DNA from: Endosaccharibacter trunci
Lineage (GTDB): Bacteria; Pseudomonadota; Alphaproteobacteria; Acetobacterales; Acetobacteraceae
DNA: 64,000 nucleotides
Direction: 5' to 3'
Assembly (NCBI GenBank): GCA_024515975.1
Contig: JAMSKV010000011.1
Coordinates: forward strand, 1-64,000
Every line of letters begins with the position of its first letter. The stretch's first letter is position 1. This document shows, piece by piece, positions 25,943 through 36,032 of this stretch. Below the pieces are notes generated by a model. It did not search any database. It saw only the letters and a program-made list of their open reading frames with translations, and had not been told where the DNA came from. Position numbers and translations under genes: made by a program.

Positions 25943-26716
25943 ATGAAGCTTCCTTCCCTGGATCGAACGCCCTCGGCCGGGCGGCCGGACGACGGCGCAG
26001 ACCCCTCCACGATCACCCGCGCGCTCGCGGCGATCCGCGCCCGCATGCGCGAGGCCGCCCTGGCGGCCGGGCGCGCACCGGATGCGATCGAACTGGTCGC
26101 CGTCTCCAAGTTCCAGCCGCGCGAGGCCGTGCTCGAAGCCCTGGCGGCCGGGCAGACCGTTTTCGGCGAGAACCGGGTCCAGGAGGCGAACGGCAAATTC
26201 GCGGATCTGCGGGCGGACCATCCCGCGCTCCGCCTTCATCTGATCGGCGCGATCCAGACCAACAAGGCCGGCGACGCGGTACGCATCGCCGATCGCATCG
26301 AGACGCTGGATCGTCCGCGCCTCGCGGATGCGATCGAGACGGCAGCGGGCAGGCAGGGGCGGCTTCCCTCCCTCCTGGTCCAGGTCAATATCGGAGAGGA
26401 GCCGCAAAAGGCCGGGGTTGCACCCGTCGAGGCTGACGCGTTCATCGAAGATTGCCAGCGCCGGTTCGGCGCAGCGCTGGCGGGGCTAATGGCGATCCCG
26501 CCCAACGGCCTCGACCCCGCCCCGTTCTTCTCCAGACTGGCCGCGATGGCGGCTGCTCACGGCCTGCCGGAACTCTCCATGGGCATGTCGGACGATTTTC
26601 CTCTCGCCATCCGGCATGGCGCCACCTCGGTCAGGGTCGGCAGCGCCATCTTCGGTGCGCGGCCGGAACCGACGCCTGGCTCCGCGCTTCACATGCCGCG
26701 CAATGCGATCGCGTGA
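25943..26716 (+). CDS. YggS/PLPBP-family pyridoxal-phosphate homeostasis protein
   Basis: A 257-residue member of the PLP-binding protein family (YggS, PROSC) that holds and buffers pyridoxal 5'-phosphate without known catalysis. The PLP lysine is K56 in VAVSKFQP; further signatures are [40 protein letters not shown] and VRVGSAIFG. The N-terminal 20 residues are an extension relative to E. coli YggS. A frame open from 25907 would overlap the preceding gene; ATG at 25943 is preferred, with GAAGGA at 25926. Confidence 0.92.
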   Translation: MKLPSLDRTPSAGRPDDGADPSTITRALAAIRARMREAALAAGRAPDAIELVAVSKFQPREAVLEALAAGQTVFGENRVQEANGKFADLRADHPALRLHLIGAIQTNKAGDAVRIADRIETLDRPRLADAIETAAGRQGRLPSLLVQVNIGEEPQKAGVAPVEADAFIEDCQRRFGAALAGLMAIPPNGLDPAPFFSRLAAMAAAHGLPELSMGMSDDFPLAIRHGATSVRVGSAIFGARPEPTPGSALHMPRNAIA

Positions 26717-26754
26717 GCCGCGATGATGTCCCCCTCTCTCCGGAGCTTCGCCCG

Positions 26755-28761
26755 ATGAGCGACCTCGTCGGCACGTCCGGCCCCGATCGGGGAACCGGCA
26801 CGGCCCCCGATCGGGGGCCGCTTCCCGAAACCCCTGCCGTCGGCACGCGCAGCGGCGCGGAGACGCCGCCCCCGGGCGGCGGCCACGGAACCATCCGCAA
26901 CCAAGCCGTCACGGCCGCCTCGCTGATGGCCGTGCTCGGCGTCGTCTACGGCGATATCGGGACCAGCCCCCTCTATGCGCTCAGCTCCACCATCAACATC
27001 ATCAGCGACCATGCCCCGCCTTCCCGCTGGGAAATCCTGGGCATCGAGAGCCTGATCTTCTGGTCGCTGATCCTGGTCGTGACGGTGAAATACGTCGCCC
27101 TGATCATGCGTGCCGACAATAACGGCGAGGGCGGTATCCTGGCGCTGATGGCGCTGGCGCAGCGCGTGGCGCCGGGTCCGAAGCTCCGGGCCACGCTCGG
27201 GCTGGTCGGCATCGTCGGCGCCTGTTTGTTCTTCGGCGACGGCACCATCACCCCCGCCATCTCGGTCCTGTCCGCCGTGGAAGGGCTCGAGGTCAGTCTT
27301 CCCAGCGCCGCCGAGGTGGTACTGCCGATCGCCCTGGTGGTGATCATTGCGCTGTTCAGCCTGCAATGGTGCGGCACGGGACGGGTCGGCCGCGTGTTCG
27401 GCCCCGTGATGCTGCTCTGGTTCCTGGCGATCGGCGTGGTCGGCGCGGCGGAGGTGATACGCCATCCATTCGTTCTCCAGGCGCTTCTGCCGCATCACGC
27501 CGTGCAGTTCATTCTGCATCACGGCTACATGGCGTTCATCGCGCTGGGCGCGGTGGTGCTGTCGGTGACCGGCGCGGAAGCGCTCTACGCCGACATGGGC
27601 CATTTCGGCCGCAGGCCGATCCGGGCCGCCTGGGTGGCGCTCGTGCTTCCCTCCCTGGCCCTGAACTATCTTGGCCAGGGCGCCCTCATCATCGGCAATC
27701 CAGCGGCGATCAAGAACCCGTTCTTTCTGCTCTGTCCGTCCTGGGCGCAGCTGCCCATGGTGATTCTGGCAACGCTGGCCACGGTGATCGCCAGCCAGGC
27801 GATGATCACCGGCGCGTTCTCCGTCGCCCGGCAGACCATCCAGCTCGGCTATTTCCCCCGCATGCGCGTGCTGCACACCAACGCGAACGAGGAAGGCCAG
27901 ATCTATGTTCCGCAGGTGAACCGGGCGCTGGCCGTGGGCGTGGTGCTGCTGGTTCTGGCGTTCCGCTCCTCGGCCAACCTCGCCTCCGCCTATGGCATCG
28001 CGGTGACCGGCACCTTCATGTGCACCTGCGTTCTGGCCATGGTGGTGTTCCGGCGCGTCTATAAATGGTCGCGTCTTGCCTCCGTCGCCGTGTTCGGCGG
28101 CTTCTTCCTGCTGGATGCCACTTTCTTCGCCGCCAATGCGCTGAAGATTCCGCAAGGCGGCTGGGTGCCGCTGCTGCTGAGCGTGGTGCTGACCACGCTG
28201 ATGACGACCTGGAAGACCGGCCGCGGCCTGATCCTGAACCGCTGGCGCCAGGACAGTCTGCCGCTTAATTCCTTTCTGGCGCGACTGCCGCAATCGCGCA
28301 CGCTGCGCGTGCCCGGCATCGCCATTTTCCTGACCGCCAATGCGGAATACGTGCCGGCCTGCCTGCTGCACAATCTCAAGCACAACAAGGTGCTGCACGA
28401 GCGCGTCCTGTTCGTGACGGTGCAGAACCTCGACCAGCCCGAAGCCGATGCCGGAGGCCGCATGAAGGTCGAGGAGCTGGCGCCGAACATTCACCGCGTC
28501 ACCATCCGGGTGGGCTTCATGGAAAGTCCCAACCTGCCGCGCGCGCTGGAAGAACTCGGCGCTCACGGCGTCGATTTCGATCCGATGCAGGCCTCCTACT
28601 TCATCAACCGCGAGGTGCTGGTGCGCGGCACCATTCCCAAGATGCGGCTTTGGCGCATGTCGCTGTTCCTGGTCATGGCGCGCAACGCGGTGCCGGCGAT
28701 CGAATTCTTCCGCATCCCGTCCGACCGCGTGGTGGAGCTGGGCGTCCGCATCGCCATCTGA
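26755..28761 (+). CDS. kup: KUP-family potassium uptake protein
   Basis: A 668-residue inner-membrane K+/H+ symporter. About 12 membrane helices occupy residues 50-460 and a cytoplasmic tail follows. KUP signatures include [46 protein letters not shown] and [13 protein letters not shown]. The N-terminal 45 residues are a Gly/Pro-rich cytosolic leader. ATG at 26755 follows CCGGAG. The stop shares a base with the hemW start (TGATG), so hemW is translated by coupling. Confidence 0.95.
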   Translation: MSDLVGTSGPDRGTGTAPDRGPLPETPAVGTRSGAETPPPGGGHGTIRNQAVTAASLMAVLGVVYGDIGTSPLYALSSTINIISDHAPPSRWEILGIESLIFWSLILVVTVKYVALIMRADNNGEGGILALMALAQRVAPGPKLRATLGLVGIVGACLFFGDGTITPAISVLSAVEGLEVSLPSAAEVVLPIALVVIIALFSLQWCGTGRVGRVFGPVMLLWFLAIGVVGAAEVIRHPFVLQALLPHHAVQFILHHGYMAFIALGAVVLSVTGAEALYADMGHFGRRPIRAAWVALVLPSLALNYLGQGALIIGNPAAIKNPFFLLCPSWAQLPMVILATLATVIASQAMITGAFSVARQTIQLGYFPRMRVLHTNANEEGQIYVPQVNRALAVGVVLLVLAFRSSANLASAYGIAVTGTFMCTCVLAMVVFRRVYKWSRLASVAVFGGFFLLDATFFAANALKIPQGGWVPLLLSVVLTTLMTTWKTGRGLILNRWRQDSLPLNSFLARLPQSRTLRVPGIAIFLTANAEYVPACLLHNLKHNKVLHERVLFVTVQNLDQPEADAGGRMKVEELAPNIHRVTIRVGFMESPNLPRALEELGAHGVDFDPMQASYFINREVLVRGTIPKMRLWRMSLFLVMARNAVPAIEFFRIPSDRVVELGVRIAI

Positions 28762-29921
28762 TGGAGCCGCTCGCCCTCTATATCCATTGGCCGTTCTGCC
28801 TGCGGAAATGCCCTTACTGCGACTTCAACAGCCATGTGCGCGAGGTGCTGCCGCAGGAGCGCTTCGCCCGCGCCTTGCGCACGGAACTCGCCTGGGAAGC
28901 GGCCCGGCTGGGCCGGCGACGGCTCGGCTCGATCTTCTTCGGTGGCGGCACACCCAGCCTGATGGCGCCCGATACGGTGTCGGCCCTTGTCGAGGACGCC
29001 ACGCGGCTGTTCGATCCGGTGGCCGATCTCGAGATCACCCTCGAGGCCAACCCGACCTCGATCGAAACCGGCCGGCTGCACGCCTTTCGTCAGGCCGGGA
29101 TCAACCGCATCTCCGTCGGTGTGCAGAGCCTCGACGACGGCGATCTGCGCATGCTGGGCCGCGAGCACGACGGCAGACAGGCGATCGCCGCGCTGGAAAC
29201 CGCCCGCGCTATCTTTCCCCGGTTCTCGTTCGACCTGATCTATGCGCGCCCCGGGCAGACGGTCGCGAGCTGGCGCGCGGAACTCGACCAGGCCCTGGCG
29301 CTCGCCGCCGATCATCTCTCCCTCTACCAGCTCACCATCGAACCCGGCACGCGCTTCGAGGCGCTGCATCGCCAGGGGCTCATCGTCCTGCCGGACGAGG
29401 CACTGGGCGCGGCCCTTTACGCCGAGACCGAGCTCGTCGCCGCGCGGCACGGCCTGCTCGCCTATGAAGTGTCCAACTACGCCCGACCGGGCTCGGAAAG
29501 CCGGCACAATCTGGCCTACTGGCGCTACGCCGATTATGCCGGGATTGGCCCGGGCGCCCATGGGCGCCTGACCCTGCCCGTCGCCGGCGGCCAGGCGATC
29601 CACGCCACCAGACGCCACCGCGCCCCCGAACCCTGGGCCGATCTGGTGGAGCGAGACGGCCACGGCAGCACCGCGGAAACCGTGCTGGTGGCGCCCGAGC
29701 CGGCCCGGGAGATGCTGCTGATGGGGTTGCGCCTGCGCGAGGGCATCGACGCGGCGCGGTTCCGGGCCCGCACCGGCACCGCCCTGGTCGACGCTCTGGA
29801 ACCGGACATTCTCGAACAGGCTCTGGCAGAGAACTACCTCGACTGGCACGAGGGTTGCCTGCGTGCCACCGAGGACGGCCGGATCAGGCTCGAAGCGCTG
29901 CTGGGCGCGCTGGTGAAGTAG
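28761..29921 (+). CDS. hemW: HemW-type radical SAM protein
   Basis: A 386-residue radical SAM protein. The 4Fe-4S cluster cysteines are C13, C17 and C20 (CLRKCPYCDF), and FFGGGTPSLM is the glycine-rich SAM-binding part. The family was long annotated as oxygen-independent coproporphyrinogen III oxidase, but HemW lacks the HemN N-terminal extension and acts as a haem chaperone; the short N-terminus here (cysteines within the first 20 residues) fits HemW. It starts at the kup stop and is followed by a nucleoside hydrolase gene 12 bp downstream. Confidence 0.9.
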   Translation: MEPLALYIHWPFCLRKCPYCDFNSHVREVLPQERFARALRTELAWEAARLGRRRLGSIFFGGGTPSLMAPDTVSALVEDATRLFDPVADLEITLEANPTSIETGRLHAFRQAGINRISVGVQSLDDGDLRMLGREHDGRQAIAALETARAIFPRFSFDLIYARPGQTVASWRAELDQALALAADHLSLYQLTIEPGTRFEALHRQGLIVLPDEALGAALYAETELVAARHGLLAYEVSNYARPGSESRHNLAYWRYADYAGIGPGAHGRLTLPVAGGQAIHATRRHRAPEPWADLVERDGHGSTAETVLVAPEPAREMLLMGLRLREGIDAARFRARTGTALVDALEPDILEQALAENYLDWHEGCLRATEDGRIRLEALLGALVK

Positions 29922-29932
29922 GAGGGAACGCG

Positions 29933-31039
29933 TTGAACAGAACCCGCTTTCGGGATTGGGGCCGCAGGATGGCCGCGCTCGCCCTGCTGTCCGCCGGCAC
30001 GCTCGCGGCGCCGCACGCGCGCGCGCAAGCGCCGATGCTGGTGATCGAGGACAACGATTTCCTCGGCCCGGGCGGTTCCGATCTGCAGTCCACCCTGCCT
30101 CTGCTCGCCAATCCCCACGTCAAGGTGCTGGGCTTCACCGTGGTCGCCGGCGATGGCTGGGAGAACGCCGAGGCGGCGCATCTGCTGCGCTTCCTGGAAA
30201 TCGCCGGCCGCTCCGATGTGCCGGTGTTCGACGGCGCGACCCTGCCGCTGGTGAACAGCGTCGCCCGCATGCGCAACTGGGAAGAGCGGTTCGGCCCAAT
30301 CCCCTGGAAGGGCGCCTGGGGCGGTCTCGGTTCGATCGACGGCGTTCCCGCCACGCAGCCCCCTGTTCCTGCCTTGTCCGAAGGCGCGCCGCACACCCAT
30401 ACCGGCACCGAAACCGCAGCCGACTTCCTGATCCGCGAGGTGCACGCGCATCCGCATCAGGTGACGATCGTGGCCGTGGGTCCGATGACCAATCTGGCTC
30501 TGGCGATCCGTCTCGACCCGAGCTTCGCGGCCACGGCCAAACAGCTCGTGTTCATGGGCGCGCTGATCGACACCAACATGGAAGCCGTCACAGGCAATGC
30601 CGACTGGGCGTCGGACTTCAACTTCATCTTCGATCCCGAAGCCGCCCATATCGTGCTCACCGCCGACTGGCCGAAGATCGTCTCCCTCGGCAACGTGTCC
30701 GGCAAGGTGATGATGGACAAGGCATTGATGGACCGGATCGCCTCGGTGAAGACGCCGCTGACCGCCTATCTCAAGGCGAACATGTCGCCGCTGCCGCTCT
30801 GGGACGAGATGGCCGCCGCCGTCGCCGCCGATCCGTCGCTGATCACGCATGCGGTGGACGCGATGATGGATGTCGATCTCACCGACGGGGTGAATTACGG
30901 CCACGCCCATGTCTGGGCGCCGAACCTGGCGCCGAAGGGCATGGGGCTGCGTCCGGTGAGCGTGGTGCAGGAGATCGACTTCAAGCGTTTCACGGACGAG
31001 TTCGTGCACGACGCCCAGTTCACGCCGCCGCATCACTGA
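29933..31039 (+). CDS. exported nucleoside hydrolase-like protein
   Basis: A 368-residue protein of the inosine-uridine nucleoside hydrolase fold with a signal peptide (ALLSAGTLAAPHARAQA, cleavage about residue 33). The family calcium site, usually D-x-D-x(3)-D-D near the N-terminus, appears as EDNDFLGPGGSDLQS, and the late DFNFIFDPEAAHIVL segment holds the second metal Asp. If active it would split purine or pyrimidine nucleosides in the periplasm. The start is TTG at 29933, supported by GGAGG at 29921-29925; an ATG at 29969 is a weaker option because it shortens the signal peptide. Confidence 0.8.
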   Translation: MNRTRFRDWGRRMAALALLSAGTLAAPHARAQAPMLVIEDNDFLGPGGSDLQSTLPLLANPHVKVLGFTVVAGDGWENAEAAHLLRFLEIAGRSDVPVFDGATLPLVNSVARMRNWEERFGPIPWKGAWGGLGSIDGVPATQPPVPALSEGAPHTHTGTETAADFLIREVHAHPHQVTIVAVGPMTNLALAIRLDPSFAATAKQLVFMGALIDTNMEAVTGNADWASDFNFIFDPEAAHIVLTADWPKIVSLGNVSGKVMMDKALMDRIASVKTPLTAYLKANMSPLPLWDEMAAAVAADPSLITHAVDAMMDVDLTDGVNYGHAHVWAPNLAPKGMGLRPVSVVQEIDFKRFTDEFVHDAQFTPPHH

Positions 31040-31102
31040 TTGGAATCGCGCCGGTCGGGCGTCGGCCGGCCTACGAAGCTGGGAAGATGTTCGTCCCAGC
31101 AG

Positions 31103-31199
31103 GGACCAAGAAGCTTCTGTCCGTTTGGCTCCGTACCGAGCCACACCTAAACCCAAACGGACAAAAGTCTTTTTGCTTCTTTTTCTTCAGAAAAAGAAG
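31103..31199 (-). repeat. family A palindromic element, copy 3
   Basis: Reverse-oriented copy. The terminal hairpin CTTCTTTTTC/GAAAAAGAAG is at 31176-31185 and 31190-31199. The inner arms TCTGTCCGTTTGG (from 31115) and CCAAACGGACAAAAG (from 31153) are near-perfect inverse sequences. The second terminal hairpin is lost. It separates the nucleoside hydrolase gene from the DUF1489 gene. Confidence 0.82.
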
Positions 31200-31252
31200 A
31201 CTCAGCTGCTCTCGGCTTCACCGGGATGCGGAATACCCTTAGACACCCAACC

Positions 31253-31681
31253 ATGCTGCATCTGATCAAGCTGGCAGTCGGCTCGCCCACGCCGGACGTG
31301 CTGACCGGCTGGCAGAAGCGCCGCGCCGCCGAGACCGGCGCGCATGGCGGACGCCCCTTCTTCCGCACGCGCAACTTCCCGCGCCGCGCGGACGAAATCC
31401 TCGACGGCGGCTCGATCTACTGGGTCACGGGCGGCATGCTGCTGTGCCGACAGCGCATCCACGCCATCGTGCCGGATCAGCGAGAGGACGGCACGCCCTG
31501 CGCCGGCGTGGTGCTCGACGGGCCGCTGCTGCCGGTCACGCCGCGCACGGTGAAAGCCTTCCAGGGCTGGCGCTATCTTTCCGCTGCCGACGCACCGGCC
31601 GATCTCGACGGCAATCCGGCCACAGGCGACACCCTGCCGCCGGAGATGCGCCGGGCGCTGCTGGCGCTGTGCCTGCTGTGA
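31253..31681 (+). CDS. DUF1489-family protein
   Basis: A 142-residue cytosolic protein of the alphaproteobacterial DUF1489 family: LHLIKLAVGSPTPDVL at the start, TRNFPRRADEILDGGSIYWV in the first half and ERV/RTVKAFQGWRYLS near the end. The family has no established function; the shape suggests an RNA- or small-molecule-binding fold, but this is a guess. The stop overlaps the start of the next gene (GTGA at 31678-31681). Confidence 0.82.
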   Translation: MLHLIKLAVGSPTPDVLTGWQKRRAAETGAHGGRPFFRTRNFPRRADEILDGGSIYWVTGGMLLCRQRIHAIVPDQREDGTPCAGVVLDGPLLPVTPRTVKAFQGWRYLSAADAPADLDGNPATGDTLPPEMRRALLALCLL

Positions 31682-32949
31682 GCCGCACGGTTCTGGTCGG
31701 CTTCGACTCCGCCTGGACCGACCAGCCGCGTCATCCAGGCGGCGTTTGCGCATGGGAGACCACGCCCGGCGGCACCAGCGTCTTTCACCCGCCCTTCCTG
31801 GCGCGATTCGACGAGGCGGAGCGCTTCGTCCAACGCCTTGCCGCGAATGCAACGCTGCTTCTGGTCGCCATCGACCAGCCGACCGTGGTGCCGAACCAGA
31901 CCGGCGCGAGACCGGTGGACCGCATCGCCGCACGCCTGATCAGCCGTTTGAAAGGCGGCGTGCAGCCTGCCTTTCGCGGTGGAGCGCGCGGCGTCATGTT
32001 CGGCGATGACGCACCGATCTGGCGGTTCCTCCGTTCGCTGGATCTGCAGCAGGACCCGATCCGCTGCCGCACTGCAAGCGACGGCCGGTTCGCGATCGAA
32101 GTGTTCCCCGCTTTGGCCCTTCCGGCGCTGATTCCGGAACTGGTCGAGCGCGGCCGCGGCGCGAAATATAATCCGTCAGTCAGAAAGTTCACGGAGGACG
32201 ACTGGCGTATCGTCTGCGACGGCCTGGCTTCCGCCGCGGAGCGACTTGGCCTTGGAGAGCTTGCCCGATGGTCACGGTCGCAGGGCGCCCTCGAGAAGCC
32301 CCGGAAAGGCGATCAGGACCGGCTGGATGCGGCCATCTGCCTTCTGATCGCCACGCATTGGCGCCTCGCGCCGCCGGAGGACGGCCTGATGATCGGCGAC
32401 CTGGCCACCGGCTATGTGGTCACGCCGACGACCCCGGCGATCAGCATCATTCTGGCTGGCGCGCAAAGAAGCTCGCGACCGATACGTGGGACGTCACACG
32501 ATGCCGGGCAGAGCACAAGTCCGGACATCGCCGATCAAGAACAGAAGACCGTCGTGAGGGGTGTGCATCAGATGGCAGCCCCGGTCCCGGATAGGCGAAC
32601 GGCCGAACGTGTCGACCCGATCGCATTGCGCGCGATCTTGATTGCCGTTGCCCGGCAACAGGCTCTCCTGACCTATGGCGATGTCGCGGCGGCTCTTGGG
32701 TTCCGCTTCCACCAGGGGTTCGTTGCCTCGCTGCTGGCCGCCTTCCGCACGGTGTCGCGGGAGAACATCCGGCGGGGTGAACCTCAGCTGATGGGCCTCG
32801 TGGTCTCGAAAGGCACAGGAACACCGGGCGCAGGCTTCTTCTCGATGATGCGCTCGATCGGCAGGGCCGGCGAGACCGACGCGCTGTTCCGGCAGGAACG
32901 CGAGCGCTGCTTCTCCTTCAATTGGCCCGACCGCGCTCCAACGACTTAG
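31678..32949 (+). CDS. DUF429-domain protein with an extra C-terminal domain
   Basis: A 423-residue protein. Residues 1-260 belong to the DUF429 group, predicted to have an RNase H-like nuclease fold: VLVGFDSAWTDQ holds the first acidic residue, AIDQP the second, and QDRLDAAICLLIATHW the third. After a Ser/Gln-rich linker (about 263-300) a separate domain of about 110 residues follows, with QALLTYGDVAAALGFRF and GTGTPGAGFFSMM, which looks like a winged-helix alkyltransferase-type DNA-binding fold without the reactive PCHR cysteine motif. A nuclease joined to a DNA reader is plausible but unproven. Start GTG at 31678, coupled to the preceding gene. Confidence 0.7.
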   Translation: MSRTVLVGFDSAWTDQPRHPGGVCAWETTPGGTSVFHPPFLARFDEAERFVQRLAANATLLLVAIDQPTVVPNQTGARPVDRIAARLISRLKGGVQPAFRGGARGVMFGDDAPIWRFLRSLDLQQDPIRCRTASDGRFAIEVFPALALPALIPELVERGRGAKYNPSVRKFTEDDWRIVCDGLASAAERLGLGELARWSRSQGALEKPRKGDQDRLDAAICLLIATHWRLAPPEDGLMIGDLATGYVVTPTTPAISIILAGAQRSSRPIRGTSHDAGQSTSPDIADQEQKTVVRGVHQMAAPVPDRRTAERVDPIALRAILIAVARQQALLTYGDVAAALGFRFHQGFVASLLAAFRTVSRENIRRGEPQLMGLVVSKGTGTPGAGFFSMMRSIGRAGETDALFRQERERCFSFNWPDRAPTT

Positions 32950-33049
32950 CGCGCGCGCCTGTGGCAGATCGGCAAGTACGGCCAGGAATCGCCTGATCGG
33001 AACACGTAGCGATTGATCCGGCTCGTTCGGCCGGTCACCATGCCACATC

Positions 33050-34303
33050 ATGCCCGCCCGCCCCTCGATGCCCTCCGGCCTGTGGCTGCTGCCGCTGCTC
33101 TGCGTGCTGGCGGCCTGCGGCGGCGGTTCGCGCCTGGCCCGCACCGACGCCTATTCGCCGGGCAGCCAGGTCTATCCCGAGCCGGGACCGCCGGGCGATC
33201 CGTGGCGGCCCTATATTCGCGACGCCTCCAACCGCTTCTCCGTGCCGCAGCAATGGATACGCGCGGTGATGCACCAGGAATCCGGCGGACACGAATACAG
33301 GAACGGCCAACCGATCGTGTCCAGCGCGGGCGCGATGGGGCTGATGCAGTTGATGCCGGCCACCTATGCCGACCTGCAGGCCCAGTACAATCTCGGCAAC
33401 GACCCGTTCGAGCCGCATGACAATATTCTCGCCGGCACCGCCTACATCAGACAGATGTACAGCAAATATGGCGCGCCGGCCTTCCTGGCCGCCTACAATG
33501 CCGGGCCGCAGCGTCTGGAGGATTACCTTTATCGCGGCCGGTCGCTGCCCAACGAGACGGTCAACTACGTCGCCTCCATCGCGCCCAACCTGGGCACGGA
33601 GATCGCGATGAGCGGCCCGCTGGCCGCCTATGCCACGGGCGGCACGCCGGACAACACCATCGCGCCGGTACAGCTCGCCTCCTATCGCACCCCGGTCTCG
33701 CGGAGTTGGTCGCGACGCAGGCGCGGCGGCGGAGCGGCCTGCTGGCACGATCCCGACGCGGCCTATGATCCGGATGCGCCGTGCCAGACGCCGCCCGTTC
33801 CGGCCGCCCTGCCGGTGGCCGCACCCGTCGCGATCGCCAGCGCCGTGCCGGTGGCGCCCCCGATCGGCCGGCCCATGGCGATGCCGCAGGCGCGCTGCCC
33901 CGGCGATCCGGACGCGGCCTATGACGAGCCCTGTCCCGCCGCGCCAATCGCCGTCGCCGCCGCACCGGCCACGATTCCCGCCTATCAACCGGCTACCGCC
34001 TATGGTCGACCGAGCCCGATTCCGGTGGCGGCGCGCGCGCCGGCCAGTTTCGGCAACTGGGCGATCCAGGTCGGCGCCTACACCTCGGTGGAGCAGGCGC
34101 GCTTCGCCACCACCATGGCCCGTCAGGCCGATTATGCCCTGCTCGCCGGCAGTCAGAGCGTGGTGCAGCCGACGCAGCCTTTCGGCCACGGCGTGCTGTA
34201 CCGTGCCCGCCTCGCCGGACTCGCTCGCGCCGATGCCGGGCAGGCCTGCTCCTCCCTGTCCGGACACGGCATTCCCTGCATGGTGGTGCAGCCCGGCGGG
34301 TGA
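33050..34303 (+). CDS. lytic transglycosylase lipoprotein with SPOR domain
   Basis: A 417-residue envelope enzyme. Lipobox CVLAAC (Cys about residue 24). The SLT domain (about 55-170) has the catalytic Glu in VMHQESGGHEYRNG, the GLMQLMPATYADL motif and AAYNAGPQRLEDYLY. A long low-complexity linker follows, containing two copies of a DPDAAYD motif bracketed by cysteines (about residues 230-300). The protein ends in a SPOR domain (GNWAIQVGAYTSVEQARF, about 345-415), which binds denuded peptidoglycan at the septum. This pairing points to a role in daughter-cell separation, like RlpA or SPOR-MltD types. Confidence 0.88.
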   Translation: MPARPSMPSGLWLLPLLCVLAACGGGSRLARTDAYSPGSQVYPEPGPPGDPWRPYIRDASNRFSVPQQWIRAVMHQESGGHEYRNGQPIVSSAGAMGLMQLMPATYADLQAQYNLGNDPFEPHDNILAGTAYIRQMYSKYGAPAFLAAYNAGPQRLEDYLYRGRSLPNETVNYVASIAPNLGTEIAMSGPLAAYATGGTPDNTIAPVQLASYRTPVSRSWSRRRRGGGAACWHDPDAAYDPDAPCQTPPVPAALPVAAPVAIASAVPVAPPIGRPMAMPQARCPGDPDAAYDEPCPAAPIAVAAAPATIPAYQPATAYGRPSPIPVAARAPASFGNWAIQVGAYTSVEQARFATTMARQADYALLAGSQSVVQPTQPFGHGVLYRARLAGLARADAGQACSSLSGHGIPCMVVQPGG

Positions 34304-34349
34304 ACCACCCCCTCCCCGGCATCGTTTGCGATCGCAGGAGGAGTCCATC

Positions 34350-34754
34350 ATGCCCGAGTTCACGACGCTCAAGCCGCACGACCCGCTGCCGGACGGACCG
34401 GCCGTCGTGCTGATGCACCGGTTCGAGGAAGACGATCCGCACCTTCTCATGATGGAGCTGATCGTGATCCATGCGAACCAATCCGAGGAAACCAGCCGCC
34501 TGATCACGCGGGATGGCACACCCCTGCCGCTGGACGAGGCGCGTCATCGTGCCGCGGAGGCTGCGAAGGAGGCCAGGATCGGCCGGCTGTTCCTGATCGA
34601 TCGCACCGAGGGCCCGCGCGAGCGTGAGATCCTCGCGCATGACGGCGACCACAGCGCCGGCATGGACGGCCTGTCCGACACGGACGAGGAGGACGGCGTT
34701 ACCGGCAGCGACATGCGCGATATGTCGCTGAACGAAGCCCCGCGCCGCTTCTAG
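34350..34754 (+). CDS. small acidic protein of unknown function
   Basis: A 134-residue acidic cytosolic protein with no family I recognise. It has an ordered N-terminal half (VVLMHRFEEDDPHLLMMELI, then ETSRLITRDGTPL) and an acidic, flexible C-terminus (SDTDEEDGVTGSD). The start is well supported by AGGAGGAG at 34336-34343. It is followed by a strong hairpin. Confidence 0.65.
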   Translation: MPEFTTLKPHDPLPDGPAVVLMHRFEEDDPHLLMMELIVIHANQSEETSRLITRDGTPLPLDEARHRAAEAAKEARIGRLFLIDRTEGPREREILAHDGDHSAGMDGLSDTDEEDGVTGSDMRDMSLNEAPRRF

Positions 34755-34761
34755 GGTCACT

Positions 34762-34787
34762 GGCCGGGCGGATCGCACCGCCCGGCC
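34762..34787. terminator. bidirectional terminator hairpin
   Basis: GGCCGGGCGG/CCGCCCGGCC with an ATCGCA loop, a perfect 10-bp GC stem placed between the convergent genes ending at 34754 and 34795. Confidence 0.75.
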
Positions 34788-34794
34788 GGTCGGT

Positions 34795-35892
34795 TCAGGC
34801 GGTCTTTGGCATGGCCGGCCAGTCGGAATAGCCGGTGCTGCCGCCGCCATACCAGTATGGCTTGGGCGCTTCGGCAAGGGGCGCTCCTGTGCGCAGGCGC
34901 TCCACCAGATCGGGATTGGCGATGAAGGGACGTCCGAAGCTGACGGCATCGACACGCCGCGCACCGATCGCCTCCGCCGCCAGCTCTGCCGAATAGCCGT
35001 TGTTGCCGATCACGACCCCGTCCACATGCCGCCGGATCCAGGCGGCATCGAGCCCGTCCGGCTGATCGCGCTTCTGCTGGGTCACGCCCTCGATCATGTG
35101 CACATAGGCAAGTCCCAGCGGCTTCAGCGCGGTCAGCAACGCGCCATAGGTGCCGGCCGGATCGCTGTCGAGCGGGGTTTCGCCCGGCATGGTGGTGCCG
35201 GGAGACAGACGAATGCCGACGCGGTCGCCGCCATCCCACTCTTCCGTCACGGCGCGCACCACATCGACGGGAAAGCGGATGCGGTTCTCCACCGTACCGC
35301 CATAGCGGTCGTCGCGCCGGTTCGTGCTGTCGCGGATGAACTGTTCCAGCAGGTAGTTGTTGGCCGCATGGACCTCCACGCCGTCGAAGCCGGCCTCGCG
35401 GGCGCATCGGGCGGCGTTGCGATAATCCTCGACGATGCGTGGGATCTCGTCCGTTTCCAGCGCGCGCGGCGTGACGTGATCCTTCAGGCCGTCCCGGGTG
35501 AACGCCTGTCCGGTCGGGCGGATCGCGCTCGGCGCCACGGGCAGCTCGCCCCCATGCAGATCAGGATGGGAGATGCGGCCGGTATGCCAGAGCTGCAGCA
35601 CCATGGTGCCGCCCCTGGCATGCACGGCATCCGTCACGCCGCGCCAGGCCTCGACCTGCTGCGCGTTCCAGATGCCCGGCGTCATGGCATAGCCCCGCGC
35701 CTGCGGCGAGATGTTGGTCGCTTCCGACACGATCAGCCCCGCCCCGGCGCGCTGCGCGTAATACTCGGCCGCGAAAGGCGGCACGATGCCCGCCTCGCTG
35801 GAACGGCTTCGCGTGAGCGGAGCCATGACGATCCGATTGCGCAGGGCCAGGGCGCCGGCGAAAATCGGGGTAAACAGGATATCATTGCTCAT
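34795..35892 (-). CDS. old yellow enzyme family alkene reductase
   Basis: A 365-residue FMN-dependent NADH:flavin oxidoreductase that reduces activated C=C bonds (NemA/OYE group). Signatures: NRIVMAPLTRSRS at the FMN site, LQLWHTGRISHP, the substrate-binding VEVHAANNYLLEQF (with His and Asn), STNRRDDRYGG and the phosphate-binding SFGRPFIANPDL. Such enzymes detoxify electrophiles and nitro compounds. ATG at 35892 gives MSNDILFTPIFAG, the normal family start. Divergent from the regulator at 36033 with about 140 bp between. Confidence 0.93.
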   Translation of the reverse strand: MSNDILFTPIFAGALALRNRIVMAPLTRSRSSEAGIVPPFAAEYYAQRAGAGLIVSEATNISPQARGYAMTPGIWNAQQVEAWRGVTDAVHARGGTMVLQLWHTGRISHPDLHGGELPVAPSAIRPTGQAFTRDGLKDHVTPRALETDEIPRIVEDYRNAARCAREAGFDGVEVHAANNYLLEQFIRDSTNRRDDRYGGTVENRIRFPVDVVRAVTEEWDGGDRVGIRLSPGTTMPGETPLDSDPAGTYGALLTALKPLGLAYVHMIEGVTQQKRDQPDGLDAAWIRRHVDGVVIGNNGYSAELAAEAIGARRVDAVSFGRPFIANPDLVERLRTGAPLAEAPKPYWYGGGSTGYSDWPAMPKTA

Positions 35893-36032
35893 GGGCACAC
35901 CATCGCTGCTATCGCCGAGCGGTTCCGCGCTTATCGCGTCAGATCGGATGGGCAACCAAATCGAAACCATCCTAGGATAGAACTTGCGGAGATTGTCCCA
36001 ACTCCGCCAAGCAAGAAAGGCGGGAAGCGAAG

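Noticed and set aside
33730-34000. Tandem DNA repeats in the SPOR protein linker
   Set aside because: Only two degenerate DPDAAYD motifs are present; they are protein-level low complexity and not a true tandem array.
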